Shown here piece by piece: positions 38,920-48,925 of a stretch of DNA of 64,000 nt. This stretch comes from Sphingobium ummariense RL-3 (GTDB lineage: Bacteria > Pseudomonadota > Alphaproteobacteria > Sphingomonadales > Sphingomonadaceae). The DNA lies in assembly GCF_000447205.1 (NCBI RefSeq), contig NZ_AUWY01000074.1, positions 1 to 64,000 of the forward strand. The letters are read 5' to 3'. The position numbers and the translations under genes were made by a program. The number at the start of each line of letters is the position of its first letter. Position 1 is the stretch's first letter. Under the pieces are notes generated by a model. It made no database searches. It was given only the letters and a program-made list of their open reading frames with translations, and was not told the DNA's origin.

Positions 38920-39231
38920 GAGTGATCCGGCACAGCCCCGTCTAGGCCAAGGCGGCAGAACCAGCGGTACGCCTGGTTGAGATGCTCCTCCTCCCAAAGC
39001 CGCCGCTCCGACCGGATCCCAGGCAGTAGCCGATGAGAAGCATCCAGATCATCAGTTCCGAATCGATCGAAGGCCAGCCTATCTCACTGTAAAACGGCCG
39101 CAACTTCTCTGAGATGCCCCAAGATCGACAAACCTGTCGATCACCCGCAGAAAATGGCTCTGGGGAACATGGTCTTCCAGGCTGAAGCTGTAAAACAGCG
39201 CCTCCTGCATCACTATCCGATCGTCCATCAT
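38919..39231 (-). pseudogene. IS1182/IS5-like transposase N-terminal remnant, opposite orientation
   Basis: On the minus strand ATG 39231 reads MMDDRIVMQEALFYSFSLED, then HFLRVIDRFVDLG. After frame breaks it continues LRPFYSEIGWPSIDSELMIW, MLLIGYC, and EEEHLNQAYRWFCRLGLDG, the N-terminal region of IS1182-type transposases. At least two frameshifts, and no catalytic C-terminus. Confidence 0.7.
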
Positions 39232-39371
39232 TAGCCCGCCTCCAAACGATGGAGACAGTGAATCAGGACCACCCAATCACTGCAAGCTCGGGGTTTCAAC
39301 ACTATCCATCGGAAGCTGACATTTGCAATCATCGTCATCCCCGCTGAGGCCTGGATTGACGAGAGGCTTTC

Positions 39372-40637
39372 CTATCCGATCGGCTCCTCGATCGACACGG
39401 GCGGTTTCGAGAACCATGCCGGTCCCTGTGCGGTCATGTGGAAGCAGTCTTCCAGACGGATGCCCATGACGCCGGGAAGGTAGAGGCCGGGCTCGTTGGA
39501 GAAGCACATGCCTTCCGTCAGGGGAGTGGTTTCGCCGTGGACGAGGTTGACCGGCTCGTGCCCTTCCATGCCGATGCCGTGGCCGGTGCGGTGCGAGAGG
39601 CCGGGGAGTGCGTAGCCGGGGCCGTAGCCCTGCTTTTCGTACCAGCCGCGCACCGCGTCGTCGACCGATCCGGCGGGAACGCCGAGCTTTGCCGCCGCGA
39701 TCGCGATCTGCTGGCCGTGTGCCACGTCGTTCCAGACCTTGCGCTGCTGCGCGGTCGGGGTTGCGCCGTGGACCCAGCTGCGGCTGATGTCGGACTGATA
39801 GTCCTGCACCGTACAGCCGCAGTCCATCAGCACGACCTCCCCTGCCCGCACCGCCTGCGGCTTGCCCGAACCGTGGGGATAGGCGGCGGCTTCACCCAGC
39901 AGGACGAGGTTGAATTCGACCGAACCGCCCAGCGCGCGCGTGGCGGCGGCCATCAGCGCGCCGATGTCGGCGGGCGTCATGCCGGCCCGGACTTGCGGCC
40001 AGGTCCAGCGATAGGCGGCCATGGTGACGTCGCTGGCCTTCTGCATCAGGGCGATCTCCGCCGCGGTCTTGCGCATGCGGATGGCGCGGGTGACGGGATC
40101 GCGGACGATCTTCGCATCGGGCAGCGCGGCCTTGAGGCCGTCCACGGCGAAGTAGCGCACCGTTTCCTCGATGCCGATCGTGCCGCGCGCCAGCCCTTTT
40201 TCACGCAGGAAGGCGGCGACGAGGGCGTGGGGGTTCTCGTCTTCCTGCCAGACGCGGATCTCCGCGGGGATGGCGAGCGATTCGGCGACCGAGGGCTTTT
40301 CGAAGAAGGGCGTGACGACGATCGGCGCGCCCTGCGCCGGGATGACGGCGGCGGTCAGCCGCTCGCTGCGGTGCCAGCGGACACCGGTATAGTAGATGAG
40401 GCTCGCGCCCGGCTCGACCAGCAGCGCGTCGATGCCCTGGCGCTGCATCGCCTGCTGGGCACGGGCGATGCGGTCGGCGCGCTCGGCGGGGCCGATCGGG
40501 ACGACATCGGCGGTGAGCGGCTTCAACGCCTCGACCGCGCGTTCCTGCGCAAACAGGCGGGGGCTGAGGCCCGCGAGCGCGGCGCCTCCCAGCACGGCGC
40601 CGGAAGCGAGGACGGAACGACGGTCGATGGACGGCAT
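39372..40637 (-). CDS. Exported M24-family Xaa-Pro aminopeptidase
   Basis: 421 residues from ATG 40637 (MPSIDRRSVLASGAV). Possible Tat-type signal with paired arginines, ending PRLFAQ-ER. Creatinase-like N-domain (60-190), then the pita-bread M24 domain with all five metal ligands: Asp in LMDCGC and QDYQSDISRS near 260-270, His in SHRTGHGIGM near 345, Glu in SNEPGLYLP near 380 and Glu in RLEDCF near 395. Cleaves an N-terminal residue before proline, probably in the periplasm. Upstream frame to 40694 is not homologous. Confidence 0.9.
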   Translation of the reverse strand: MPSIDRRSVLASGAVLGGAALAGLSPRLFAQERAVEALKPLTADVVPIGPAERADRIARAQQAMQRQGIDALLVEPGASLIYYTGVRWHRSERLTAAVIPAQGAPIVVTPFFEKPSVAESLAIPAEIRVWQEDENPHALVAAFLREKGLARGTIGIEETVRYFAVDGLKAALPDAKIVRDPVTRAIRMRKTAAEIALMQKASDVTMAAYRWTWPQVRAGMTPADIGALMAAATRALGGSVEFNLVLLGEAAAYPHGSGKPQAVRAGEVVLMDCGCTVQDYQSDISRSWVHGATPTAQQRKVWNDVAHGQQIAIAAAKLGVPAGSVDDAVRGWYEKQGYGPGYALPGLSHRTGHGIGMEGHEPVNLVHGETTPLTEGMCFSNEPGLYLPGVMGIRLEDCFHMTAQGPAWFSKPPVSIEEPIG

Positions 40638-40733
40638 GAACGCACCCTGTGGTGAAAGGGCGTTCTTGGTGCCGCCTTGCCGAGGGAATGGCAAGGCGGG
40701 TTTCCCGCCTTTCGCTGCCTAGCCGCTTCGGGT

Positions 40734-40794
40734 TGAGCCTGTCGAAGCCCTGCCCCTTTTTTCACAAGACAAGGAAGACCCTTCGACAGGCTCA
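40734..40794. repeat. Palindromic repeat element with 14-bp arms
   Basis: TGAGCCTGTCGAAG (40734-40747) and CTTCGACAGGCTCA (40781-40794) are exact reverse complements around a 33-base spacer. The arm resembles an intergenic repeat common in sphingomonad and other genomes. A small GGCGGG/CCCGCC hairpin at 40695-40709 lies beside it. Between the M24 peptidase and malate synthase genes. Confidence 0.65.
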
Positions 40795-40830
40795 GGGCGA
40801 ACGGAAGGCGGGAGTGACCGCCGCAGCGCG

Positions 40831-42939
40831 CTACGCCATTTCCATCGCGGCCTGCGCCTTCTGCTTCGCTCGGAAGGCATGGAGCAGCGGCTCGGTATAG
40901 CCATTGGGCTGGGACAGCCCCTCGAACACCAGCGCGCGCGCCGCCTGCCAGGCGAGGCTCTCGTCCTCATGGCCGCTCATCGGACGGTAGAGCGGATCGC
41001 CGGCATTCTGGGCGTCGACCTTCTTCGCCATGCGGGCGAAGGCGGCATCGACCTGTTCCGCCGTGCAGACGCCGTGCAGCAGCCAGTTGGCGATATGCTG
41101 GGAGGAGATGCGCAAGGTCGCGCGATCCTCCATCAAGCCGACATCGTGGATGTCGGGCACCTTGGAGCAGCCGACGCCCTGGTCGATCCAGCGGACGACA
41201 TAGCCCAGGATGCCCTGGGCATTGTTGTCCAGTTCCTGCGCGATTTCCTCCTCTGAAAAATTGCGGCCGGTGGCGATGGGCGGCGTCAGCAGGCTGTCGA
41301 GCGTGGCGACGGGTTCGGCCATGCGTTCGCGCTGGCGGGCGAAGACGTCGATGCGGTGATAATGAGTCGCGTGCAGCGTCGCGGCGGTCGGCGAAGGAAC
41401 CCAGGCGGTGTTGGCGCCGCTCAGCGGATGGCCGACCTTCTGCACGAGCATGTCCGCCATCCTGTCCGGCGCGGCCCACATGCCCTTGCCGATCTGCGCG
41501 CGGCCGGAAAAGCCGCAGCCAAGCCCGATCTGGACATTGCGGTTCTCATAGGCGGTGATCCATTCGCTGGACTTAATTTCGCCCTTGCGGATCATCGGCC
41601 CGGCGTACATCGCCGTGTGCATCTCGTCGCCGGTGCGGTCGAGGAAGCCGGTGTTGATGAAGACGATGCGATCCTTCACCGCCGCGATGCACGCGGCGAG
41701 GTTCGCCGAGGTGCGGCGCTCCTCGTCCATCACGCCGACCTTCAACGTGTGGCAGTCAAGGCCCAGCAGATCCTCGATCGCGTCGAACAGGCGGTTGGTG
41801 AAGCCGACCTCCTCCGGCCCGTGCATCTTCGGCTTGACGATATAGATGCTGCCGGCACGGCTGTTGGCGCGGTGGCCCTGAATGTCGTGGATCGCGATGA
41901 GGCTGGTGACGATGCCATCGAGGATCCCCTCCGGCGCCTCGCTGCCATCGGGCAGCAGGACGGCGGGCGTGGTCATCAGATGGCCGACATTGCGGACGAA
42001 CAGCAGGCTGCGGCCCGGCAGGGTGAAGGCGGTGCCGTCGGGCGCGGTATAGGTGCGGTCGGGGTTCAGCGCGCGGGTCATCATCGCCCCGCCCTTTTCA
42101 AAGGTGTCGGTCAGGTCGCCCTGCATCAGGCCGAGCCAGTTGGCATAGGCGGCGACCTTGTCCGCCGCGTCGACGGCGGCGACCGAATCCTCCAGGTCGC
42201 AGATGGTGGTCAGCGCGGATTCGAGGACGACGTCCGAAATGCCCGCCGGGTCGGATGCGCCTATCGGATGATCGCGGTCGAAGACGACCTCGACATGGAG
42301 GCCGTTGTGGCGGAACAGCCGGCCCTTCTCGCTGCGGCCCAGATATTGGCTGGGATCGGCGAGCGCGATGTCTTCGCCGCCAAGGTCCGCCCAACTGCCC
42401 GAGGCCAGCGGCACGGCGTCGTCGAGGAACGCCTTCGCCCAGGCGATGACCTGCGCGCCGCGCTGCGGGTCATAGCCCTTGCCCGCAGCCGTGCCGGGAA
42501 TGGCGTCCGTGCCGTAGAGCGCGTCGTAGAGGCTGCCCCAACGCGCATTGGCGGCATTGAGCAGGAAGCGCGCGTTGAGGATCGGGACGACGAGTTGCGG
42601 CCCGGCGAGGCGTGCGACCTCGTCATCGACATTCTCGCTGCCGATGGCGAAGGGCGCGGGTTCCGGGACGAGATAGCCGATCTCCGTCAGGAATTTGCGC
42701 TGCGCCGCGACGTCGAAAGGCTGGCCGGCGCGTGCCTGATACCAGGCGTCTATCTTCTCCTGAATGGCGTCGCGCTTTACCAGAAGAGCGGCGTTCTCCG
42801 GCGCGAAGCGCGCGAAGATGGAGGCGAAACCCGCCCAGAAGCGGGCCGGATCGATCCCGGTGCCGGGCAGCGCCCGCTGTTCGATGAAATCCGCCAGCCG
42901 TTCGTCCACCCGGACGCCGTTCAGGTCTATGGTACGCAT
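40831..42939 (-). CDS. glcB: Malate synthase G
   Basis: 702 residues, near the usual 720 for isoform G. Condenses glyoxylate with acetyl-CoA to malate in the glyoxylate cycle. Recognisable: [20 protein letters not shown] near 108, [14 protein letters not shown] near 248, [10 protein letters not shown] near 310, the [20 protein letters not shown] stretch near 345, [13 protein letters not shown] near 400 and [19 protein letters not shown] near 470. Divergent from a LysR regulator 95 bases away that probably controls it. Confidence 0.96.
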   Translation of the reverse strand: MRTIDLNGVRVDERLADFIEQRALPGTGIDPARFWAGFASIFARFAPENAALLVKRDAIQEKIDAWYQARAGQPFDVAAQRKFLTEIGYLVPEPAPFAIGSENVDDEVARLAGPQLVVPILNARFLLNAANARWGSLYDALYGTDAIPGTAAGKGYDPQRGAQVIAWAKAFLDDAVPLASGSWADLGGEDIALADPSQYLGRSEKGRLFRHNGLHVEVVFDRDHPIGASDPAGISDVVLESALTTICDLEDSVAAVDAADKVAAYANWLGLMQGDLTDTFEKGGAMMTRALNPDRTYTAPDGTAFTLPGRSLLFVRNVGHLMTTPAVLLPDGSEAPEGILDGIVTSLIAIHDIQGHRANSRAGSIYIVKPKMHGPEEVGFTNRLFDAIEDLLGLDCHTLKVGVMDEERRTSANLAACIAAVKDRIVFINTGFLDRTGDEMHTAMYAGPMIRKGEIKSSEWITAYENRNVQIGLGCGFSGRAQIGKGMWAAPDRMADMLVQKVGHPLSGANTAWVPSPTAATLHATHYHRIDVFARQRERMAEPVATLDSLLTPPIATGRNFSEEEIAQELDNNAQGILGYVVRWIDQGVGCSKVPDIHDVGLMEDRATLRISSQHIANWLLHGVCTAEQVDAAFARMAKKVDAQNAGDPLYRPMSGHEDESLAWQAARALVFEGLSQPNGYTEPLLHAFRAKQKAQAAMEMA

Positions 42940-43012
42940 CTTTCCACTCCTTTGTCGCCGCCATGATAGACCCTAATAATTATGTCGTGTAGAGGCTATT
43001 ATTCGAACATAG

Positions 43013-43031
43013 AATTTCCTCGAGGGAAATT
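43013..43031. promoter_or_regulatory. Inverted repeat over the LysR ribosome site
   Basis: AATTTCC-TCGAG-GGAAATT, perfect 7-base arms, ending three bases before the LysR start ATG and overlapping its ribosome-binding region. Could be an autoregulatory operator or an mRNA hairpin that hides the ribosome site. Confidence 0.35.
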
Positions 43032-43034
43032 ATC

Positions 43035-43958
43035 ATGATGGACCCGGACTATGAACTATTCGCCGCCATCGTAGACGAGGGCGGCATGGCAGCGGCGGGA
43101 CGACGACTGGCGATCTCTCCTGCCATGGTGTCGAAACGATTGATGCGGCTGGAGGAGCGGCTGGGCGCGCGACTGATCCACCGCACAACCCGGCGGCTGA
43201 CGCTGACGCCGGCGGGGGAGAGATTGAACGAGGATCTTCGCGGCATATTGGCGGCGCTGGCGGAAGCGGAGCAGCGCGTGTCCGGCCTTTCGACGGTGGT
43301 TGCAGGATCGTTGCGGGTTTCGGCTCCCACCTCGTTCGGGCGGATGCATATCGCTCCCCATCTGGAGGTGTTCCTGGAGCAGCACCCGAGGGTGGAGTTG
43401 CAGATCGACCTTTCGGACGGCTATGCCGACCTGATCGGTACGCGCACCGACCTTGCCATTCGCATCACGGCCGATCCGGGACCGGGGCTGGCGGCGCGGC
43501 GGCTGGCGACCAACCGGCGCATCCTGTGTGCGGCGCCGCGCTATCTGGACCGGTTCGGTGCACCGGAGACGATCGCCGACCTGAAACGCCATCGCCTGCT
43601 GGCGGCGGAAGGACAACTGCCATGGCGCCTGACCGGGCCGAAGGGACCCGTTACGGTCGACGGCCGCAGCCATGTGCGGACCAACAGCAGCGAAGTCGTG
43701 CGCGAGCTGACGCTGGCTGGAAGCGGCATTGCCCTGCGATCGCTGTGGGACATCAGCGAGGCTCTGGCGAACGGCGAGGTACGGCAGATCCTGCCGGCGC
43801 ATGAGGGGTCGGCCGATGTCGGCCTCTATGCGGTTCACCTGCCGCAGCCCAACCCGCCCGCCGCGATCATGGCCTTCATCGCCTTTCTGGCGAAACTTTA
43901 TGAGCCTTTGCCCCCATGGGAACGCAGGGGCATTGCCGGAAAGGCAGCCTCCCGGTAA
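43035..43958 (+). CDS. LysR-family regulator beside malate synthase
   Basis: 307 residues. N-terminal helix-turn-helix (GGMAAAGRRLAISPAMVSKRL, residues 16-36) and the CrgA-type effector domain (SLRVSAPTSFGRMHIAPHL near 95). Divergent from glcB and followed ten bases later by the malic enzyme gene, so probably regulates C2/C4 metabolism; effector unknown. It differs from the GABA-cluster LysR in subgroup. Confidence 0.9.
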   Translation: MMDPDYELFAAIVDEGGMAAAGRRLAISPAMVSKRLMRLEERLGARLIHRTTRRLTLTPAGERLNEDLRGILAALAEAEQRVSGLSTVVAGSLRVSAPTSFGRMHIAPHLEVFLEQHPRVELQIDLSDGYADLIGTRTDLAIRITADPGPGLAARRLATNRRILCAAPRYLDRFGAPETIADLKRHRLLAAEGQLPWRLTGPKGPVTVDGRSHVRTNSSEVVRELTLAGSGIALRSLWDISEALANGEVRQILPAHEGSADVGLYAVHLPQPNPPAAIMAFIAFLAKLYEPLPPWERRGIAGKAASR

Positions 43959-43968
43959 GGCCCTGACC

Positions 43969-46236
43969 ATGGACGACAACACCCGCCGCGCCGCCCTGGA
44001 CTATCACCGCCTGCCGCAGCCCGGAAAGCTGCGTATCGAACCGACGAAGCGCATGGTGAACCAGCGCGACCTGGCGCTGGCCTATTCACCCGGCGTGGCG
44101 GCGCCCTGCGTCGAGATCGCGGCGGACCCGGCCAAGGCGCTGGACTATACCGCGCGCGGCAACCTGGTGGCGGTGATCTCCAACGGCACTGCCGTGCTGG
44201 GGCTGGGCGCGATCGGCGCGCTGGCGTCCAAGCCCGTGATGGAGGGCAAGGCGGTGCTCTTCAAGAAATTCGCCGACATCGACGTGTTCGATATCGAGGT
44301 TGATACGACCGACCCGGACAAGTTCGTCGAGGCCGTCGCGCTGCTGGAGCCGACCTTCGGCGGCATCAATCTGGAGGACATCAAGGCCCCCGAATGCTTC
44401 GCCATCGAGGCGCGGCTGAAGGAGCGGATGAACATCCCCGTCTTCCATGACGACCAGCATGGCACCGCGATCGTCGTGGCAGCGGCGGTGCGCAACGCGC
44501 TGGTGCTGCAGGGCAAGACGCTGGCCGAGGCGAAGCTGGTGACGTCCGGCGCGGGGGCGGCGGCGCTGGCCTGCGTCGACCTGCTGGTGTCGATGGGACT
44601 GCCGGTCGAGAGCGTGACGCTGACCGACAAGGACGGAGTGATCCATTCCGGGCGCGAAGGCATGCTGCCCAATATGGCACGCTATGCCCGCACCACCAAT
44701 GCGCGCACCCTGCCGGACGTACTGCCGGGTGCCAATGTCTTCCTGGGCCTGTCCGCGCCCAATGTGCTGAAGCCCGAATGGCTGCCGTTGCTGGCCGACA
44801 ACCCGCTGATCTTCGCGCTCGCCAATCCCGAGCCGGAAATCCTGCCCGACGTCGCCCGTGCCTCCCGCCCCGATGCCATCGTGGCGACGGGGCGGTCGGA
44901 TTTCCCCAACCAAGTCAACAATGTCCTGTGCTTCCCCTATATCTTCCGCGGCGCGCTGGACGTCGGGGCGACGCAGATCAACGAGGCGATGAAGGCGGCC
45001 GCCGCCGAGGCCATCGCCGCCCTCGCCCGTCTGCCCGCCCATGACAGCGTGGCGCAGGCCTATGGCGGGCGGCGGCTGGAGTTCGGGCCGGACTATATCA
45101 TCCCCACGCCCTTCGACCCGCGCCTGATCGCCGAGATCGCGCCCGCCGTCGCAAAGGCCGCGATGGATAGCGGGGTCGCCACCCGTGTCATCGACGTCGA
45201 TGACTATCGCCGGTCGCTGGCGCGACAGAACACGCGGTCGGGCCAGCTGATGCTGCCGGTGTTCGAGGCCGCGCGCGGCACCCAGCGCCGGATCGCCTAT
45301 GGCGAGGGCGAGGACGAGCGCGTGCTCCGCGCGATCCAGGACGCACTGGACGAGGACATCGTCCGTCCGGTGATCGTCGCGCGGCGCCGCATCCTGAAGG
45401 ACCGGCTGCCGGGGCTGGGCCTGCGCTTCGAGCTGGACCGGGACGTCGAGGTAATCGATCCCGAGACCGACCATGAGATCATGGGCGGGCTGGTCGAAGC
45501 CTATCGCGCGACCGCCGCGCGGCGCGGCGTGCCGGCGGCGGAAGCGTTCCGCCATGTCTACCGCCGCCCCACCGTGACGGCCGCGATGCTGCTGCACACG
45601 GGCCGCGTCGATGCCGCGCTGGTCGGCGGAAATTCGGAATATTGGGGCGAGGTGGAGCATGTGCTGCGCATCATCGAGCGCAGCCCGAACCTCAGCCGCG
45701 TCTATGCCCTGTCCGGCCTGATCCTGGATGCGGGCGCGCTGTTCATCACCGACACGCATATGGTGCCCGACCCGACGACCGAGCAAATCGCCGAGATGGC
45801 GCAACTGGCCGCCGAAGAGGTCCGCTATTTCGGGCTGGAGCCGCGGGTGGCGCTGCTGTCCCATTCCAATTTCGGCGCCTCGCACAGCCCCAGCGCACGC
45901 AAGATGCGCAAGGCGCTGAAACTGATACGCGAGGCCGCGCCCGATCTGGCCGTCGATGGCGAGATGCATGCGGACGCGGCGCTGAGCCAGGCGCTGCGCG
46001 AACGGCTGGTGCCTGATTCTTCGTTCGAGGGTCCTGCGAACCTGCTGGTGATGCCGAACCTGGACGCGGCCAACATCACGCTGACGGCGCTGAGCGCGTC
46101 GTCCAGTTCGCCGACCGTGGGGCCGATGCTGATGGGGCTGACCAAGCCGATCCATGTGCTGACGCCGGGCGTGACGTCGCGCGGCATCCTGAACCTGACC
46201 GCCATCGCCGCCGCCGAGGTCGCTCGCGACGGGTGA
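43969..46236 (+). CDS. maeB: NADP-dependent malic enzyme with phosphotransacetylase-like domain
   Basis: 755 residues from ATG 43969 (MDDNTRRAALDYHRL). Decarboxylates malate to pyruvate and makes NADPH. The malic domain (1-160) has LALAYSPGVAAPC and FHDDQHGTAIV; the NAD-binding domain has VTSGAGAAALACVDLL near 190; residues about 430-755 are the phosphate acetyltransferase-like regulatory domain (VYALSGLILDAGALFITDTH). Length matches MaeB. Next to malate synthase's regulator, linking malate made from glyoxylate to pyruvate and NADPH. Confidence 0.95.
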   Translation: MDDNTRRAALDYHRLPQPGKLRIEPTKRMVNQRDLALAYSPGVAAPCVEIAADPAKALDYTARGNLVAVISNGTAVLGLGAIGALASKPVMEGKAVLFKKFADIDVFDIEVDTTDPDKFVEAVALLEPTFGGINLEDIKAPECFAIEARLKERMNIPVFHDDQHGTAIVVAAAVRNALVLQGKTLAEAKLVTSGAGAAALACVDLLVSMGLPVESVTLTDKDGVIHSGREGMLPNMARYARTTNARTLPDVLPGANVFLGLSAPNVLKPEWLPLLADNPLIFALANPEPEILPDVARASRPDAIVATGRSDFPNQVNNVLCFPYIFRGALDVGATQINEAMKAAAAEAIAALARLPAHDSVAQAYGGRRLEFGPDYIIPTPFDPRLIAEIAPAVAKAAMDSGVATRVIDVDDYRRSLARQNTRSGQLMLPVFEAARGTQRRIAYGEGEDERVLRAIQDALDEDIVRPVIVARRRILKDRLPGLGLRFELDRDVEVIDPETDHEIMGGLVEAYRATAARRGVPAAEAFRHVYRRPTVTAAMLLHTGRVDAALVGGNSEYWGEVEHVLRIIERSPNLSRVYALSGLILDAGALFITDTHMVPDPTTEQIAEMAQLAAEEVRYFGLEPRVALLSHSNFGASHSPSARKMRKALKLIREAAPDLAVDGEMHADAALSQALRERLVPDSSFEGPANLLVMPNLDAANITLTALSASSSSPTVGPMLMGLTKPIHVLTPGVTSRGILNLTAIAAAEVARDG

Positions 46237-46418
46237 GCGGAGGCGCGCGGCACAGGGCTATGGGTGGGACGCTGAAGTCTCATCCAGCCCCGTCATCGTA
46301 ATAGGTTGCGGCCTCTCTCCTTCCGATCCGACGGGAACAAGGATAACCGGGAACCAGCTTTTTCCCACGATCGCTTCCGTTCATCGGGATGCTGCAGGAT
46401 GGTAAGGATACTGGCCGG

Positions 46419-46730
46419 CTAGAAAAATAGGACGTCGCCCAGCCGGAGCAGGACGAAAGCGGCAATGCCGCTGCTTATCGCCAATCCCTTACCCCAACGC
46501 AAATCCCGCACCTGCGCCCAGATCGCCGCAGCGAACAGGGATCCAAACAGGAGAAGGAAAAGCAAGATATCTCGCCGTTTCGCGACCTGGCAGGCTTGCA
46601 TCTTTAGGCTGCCGTCATCGTAAATGCATTCCGACACCACCAGAAGGCCGAAAATGAACGCCAACACTATGCCACCCAGGGCATGAGCGACAAAAAGTCC
46701 CCAACTTATTCGACGCGTACCAGCGGTCAT
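46419..46730 (-). CDS. Small membrane protein of unknown function
   Basis: 103 residues from ATG 46730 (MTAGTRRISWGLF); the longer frame to 46946 has a low-complexity, unlikely N-terminus. Three hydrophobic segments (near 10-32, 50-67, 75-100) and two cysteines in the loop between the first two. No recognised family. Surrounding gap 46237-46418 shows nothing convincing. Confidence 0.5.
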   Translation of the reverse strand: MTAGTRRISWGLFVAHALGGIVLAFIFGLLVVSECIYDDGSLKMQACQVAKRRDILLFLLLFGSLFAAAIWAQVRDLRWGKGLAISSGIAAFVLLRLGDVLFF

Positions 46731-46866
46731 TTGACGTGAATTGCATGCATGACGGATCTTCGCGAGCAGGAGGGTAACATACGGAGGACCATGCTCACCC
46801 CACTTGTGGAGAGGCTGTGCGACATCCGGTTTTGGGGCTATGTTGATTGGCGATCGGACGCTTGCC

Positions 46867-47217
46867 CTATTCCCCGACGATCCTGAGCAGCTTGCGTTCC
46901 ACGGGTGCGAGGATGCCGGGGAGTTCCTGGCCGCGCTTGAGGACATTGCCCGCTTCGCCGATCAGTGCCCACATGCCCTGGCGGTGACGCAGCGCCGGGC
47001 GTTTCTCCACGCGGAATTCGGGGCGCTCGGCGGAACGGCGAAAGGCCGAGAAGACGGCGGCGTCCCGCCCCATATCGATCGCATAGTCGCGCCAGTGGCC
47101 GGCGGAGACCATGCGCCCGTAAAGGTCCATGATCCGTTGCAGTTCCTGCCGGTCGAAACCGATCTGTCCCGGCTTTGCGCTTTGGGGAGTGGAAGGAAAC
47201 GGCGTGATATTCGACAT
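46867..47217 (-). CDS. DUF2794 family protein
   Basis: 116 residues. Core FDRQELQRIMDLYGRMVSAG, then HWRDYAIDMGRDAAVFSAFR, and PEFRVEKRP, the pattern of DUF2794, a small cytoplasmic family confined mainly to alphaproteobacteria. Function unknown. Its ATG overlaps the stop of the serine acetyltransferase gene by one base, so it is translationally coupled. Confidence 0.88.
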   Translation of the reverse strand: MSNITPFPSTPQSAKPGQIGFDRQELQRIMDLYGRMVSAGHWRDYAIDMGRDAAVFSAFRRSAERPEFRVEKRPALRHRQGMWALIGEAGNVLKRGQELPGILAPVERKLLRIVGE

Positions 47218-47948
47218 CAGCCTCGGCCGCGCTCCTTGAACAGCGATATCTGGTCATCATCGACGGGTTCGGAAACGCGCGGCTGCGGGCTGCGCTCCGC
47301 CAGCAGTTCGGCGAGCCGCTGTTGCAGTCGCTCAACTTCGCACTGGAGCAGTTCCAGCTTCTGCTTTTCCGGGTCGAAGCAGTCGCTGCAGGGCGTGCCA
47401 TAGGGAAGGAAATCGCGTTGATAGGCAGTCACGTCGACCAGCATCGGCCGGGCCGGGATGCCGACCATGGTAGCGCCTTCCGCCACGTCCTTGGTCACTA
47501 CGGCATTCGCGCCGACGCGCGCGCGCGCGCCGACGACGACCGGGCCAAGCACCTGCGCGCCCGAACCCACGATCACGCCGTCGCGCAGGGTGGGATGCCG
47601 CTTGCCGGCGATGCCGTTCGCCGGATCGGTGCCGCCCAGGGTGACATTCTGGTAGAGGGTGACGTCATCGCCGATCTCCGCCGTCTCCCCGATCACGGTG
47701 AAGCCATGATCGATGAAGAAGCGCCTGCCGATCTTCGCGCCGGGATGAATGTCGTTCCCGGTCAGGAAACGCGAGAGATGGTTGATGGCGCGGGCCAGGA
47801 AATAGAGCCGCGCACGGTAGAGGCGATGCGCGATGCGGTGGAAGGCCAGCGACCAGACGCCCGGATAGAGCAGGATTTCCGCGCGCGAACGCGGCGCGGG
47901 ATCCCTCGCCTTGACCGAGTCCAGATAGGATAGGAGAGTGTGCAGCAT
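47217..47948 (-). CDS. cysE: Serine O-acetyltransferase (EpsC/CysE type)
   Basis: 243 residues from ATG 47948 ([15 protein letters not shown]); the upstream frame to 48497 runs antisense over the TauE gene. A helical N-domain precedes a left-handed beta-helix of hexapeptide repeats ([58 protein letters not shown]). It acetylates serine for cysteine synthesis. The C-terminus after residue 190 adds CSDC and a leucine/glutamate coiled coil and ends ERGRG, lacking the terminal isoleucine used to dock into CysK. Divergent from a sulfite exporter gene. Confidence 0.92.
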   Translation of the reverse strand: MLHTLLSYLDSVKARDPAPRSRAEILLYPGVWSLAFHRIAHRLYRARLYFLARAINHLSRFLTGNDIHPGAKIGRRFFIDHGFTVIGETAEIGDDVTLYQNVTLGGTDPANGIAGKRHPTLRDGVIVGSGAQVLGPVVVGARARVGANAVVTKDVAEGATMVGIPARPMLVDVTAYQRDFLPYGTPCSDCFDPEKQKLELLQCEVERLQQRLAELLAERSPQPRVSEPVDDDQISLFKERGRG

Positions 47949-48113
47949 CGACTTGTCCCTGAACCGTCGGGCGGACCCGTGCGGCCTACATAGTCGGAAT
48001 AGGCCGGATTTTCCAGATGCGGCCCCCAACTGATCTATGCCGGGCCAAACAGAAACTTGCTTGGCCGCCCATAATTTGCCTATCATTGCGGTAGAGAAAT
48101 CACAGGGGGCCAG

Positions 48114-48881
48114 ATGATCGACACCGCTATCGCCCATTTCGGCGACATATTGCCCTTTATCCTGATCGGATTCGGGGCGCAGATGATCGACGGCGCACTG
48201 GGCATGGCCTATGGCGTGATCTCCAGCACGCTGCTGCTGGCGCTGGGCGTACCGCCGAGCCGCGCGTCGGCGAGCGTCCATGCCGCGGAAACATTCACCA
48301 CCGGCGTGTCGGCGATCAGCCATATCCTGCACCGCAACGTCGACTGGCGGCTGTTTGCGAAGCTCGTCATCCCCGGCGTGATCGGTGGCGTGGCAGGCGC
48401 CTATTTGCTGTCGAACATCGACGGCGCAGTCATCAAGCCTTTCGTTCAGGGCTATCTCACCGCCATCGGCCTCTACCTGATCTGGCGCGGACTCCATTTG
48501 CCGCCTCAGCCGCGCGATCCCCGATGGGTGACGCCGCTCGGGCTTGTCGGCGGCTTCATGGATGCGTCGGGCGGTGGCGGCTGGGGACCGGTGGTGACGT
48601 CCAACCTGCTGATCCAGGGATCAAGCCCACGCCACACCATCGGAACGGTGAACGCGGTCGAGTTCATCCTGACGACGTCGATCAGCCTGACCTTCCTGTT
48701 TCACCTAGGCTGGGAAACCTTCACCACCTATACGATCGGGCTGCTGATCGGCGGCGTCGTGGCCGCGCCCTTCGGTGCGATGCTGGCCCGCCATGTGGCG
48801 CCCAAGTTGCTGTTCATCGCCGTCGGCACGATCCTGACGCTCACATCGCTGTTCGGCGTTCTCAAATGGCTTGGATTATAG
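48114..48881 (+). CDS. TauE/SafE-family sulfite/sulfoacetate exporter
   Basis: 255 residues, seven or eight membrane helices. Two related halves each with the family's glycine-rich motif ([15 protein letters not shown] near 22, [16 protein letters not shown] near 145). Exports sulfite or organosulfonate anions across the inner membrane. Divergent from cysE, suggesting a sulfur-assimilation role, and followed 45 bases later by oxyR on the same strand. Confidence 0.9.
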   Translation: MIDTAIAHFGDILPFILIGFGAQMIDGALGMAYGVISSTLLLALGVPPSRASASVHAAETFTTGVSAISHILHRNVDWRLFAKLVIPGVIGGVAGAYLLSNIDGAVIKPFVQGYLTAIGLYLIWRGLHLPPQPRDPRWVTPLGLVGGFMDASGGGGWGPVVTSNLLIQGSSPRHTIGTVNAVEFILTTSISLTFLFHLGWETFTTYTIGLLIGGVVAAPFGAMLARHVAPKLLFIAVGTILTLTSLFGVLKWLGL

Positions 48882-48925
48882 GCTAGACCGCTTATATTCG
48901 GCCTACTCATTGAGGAAGCCGATCA

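Noticed and set aside
44086-46155. 689-codon minus-strand open frame opposite maeB
   Set aside because: Shadow of a clear full-length malic enzyme.
47949-48497. Upstream extension of the cysE frame
   Set aside because: Runs antisense through the TauE-like exporter; the family start is at 47948.
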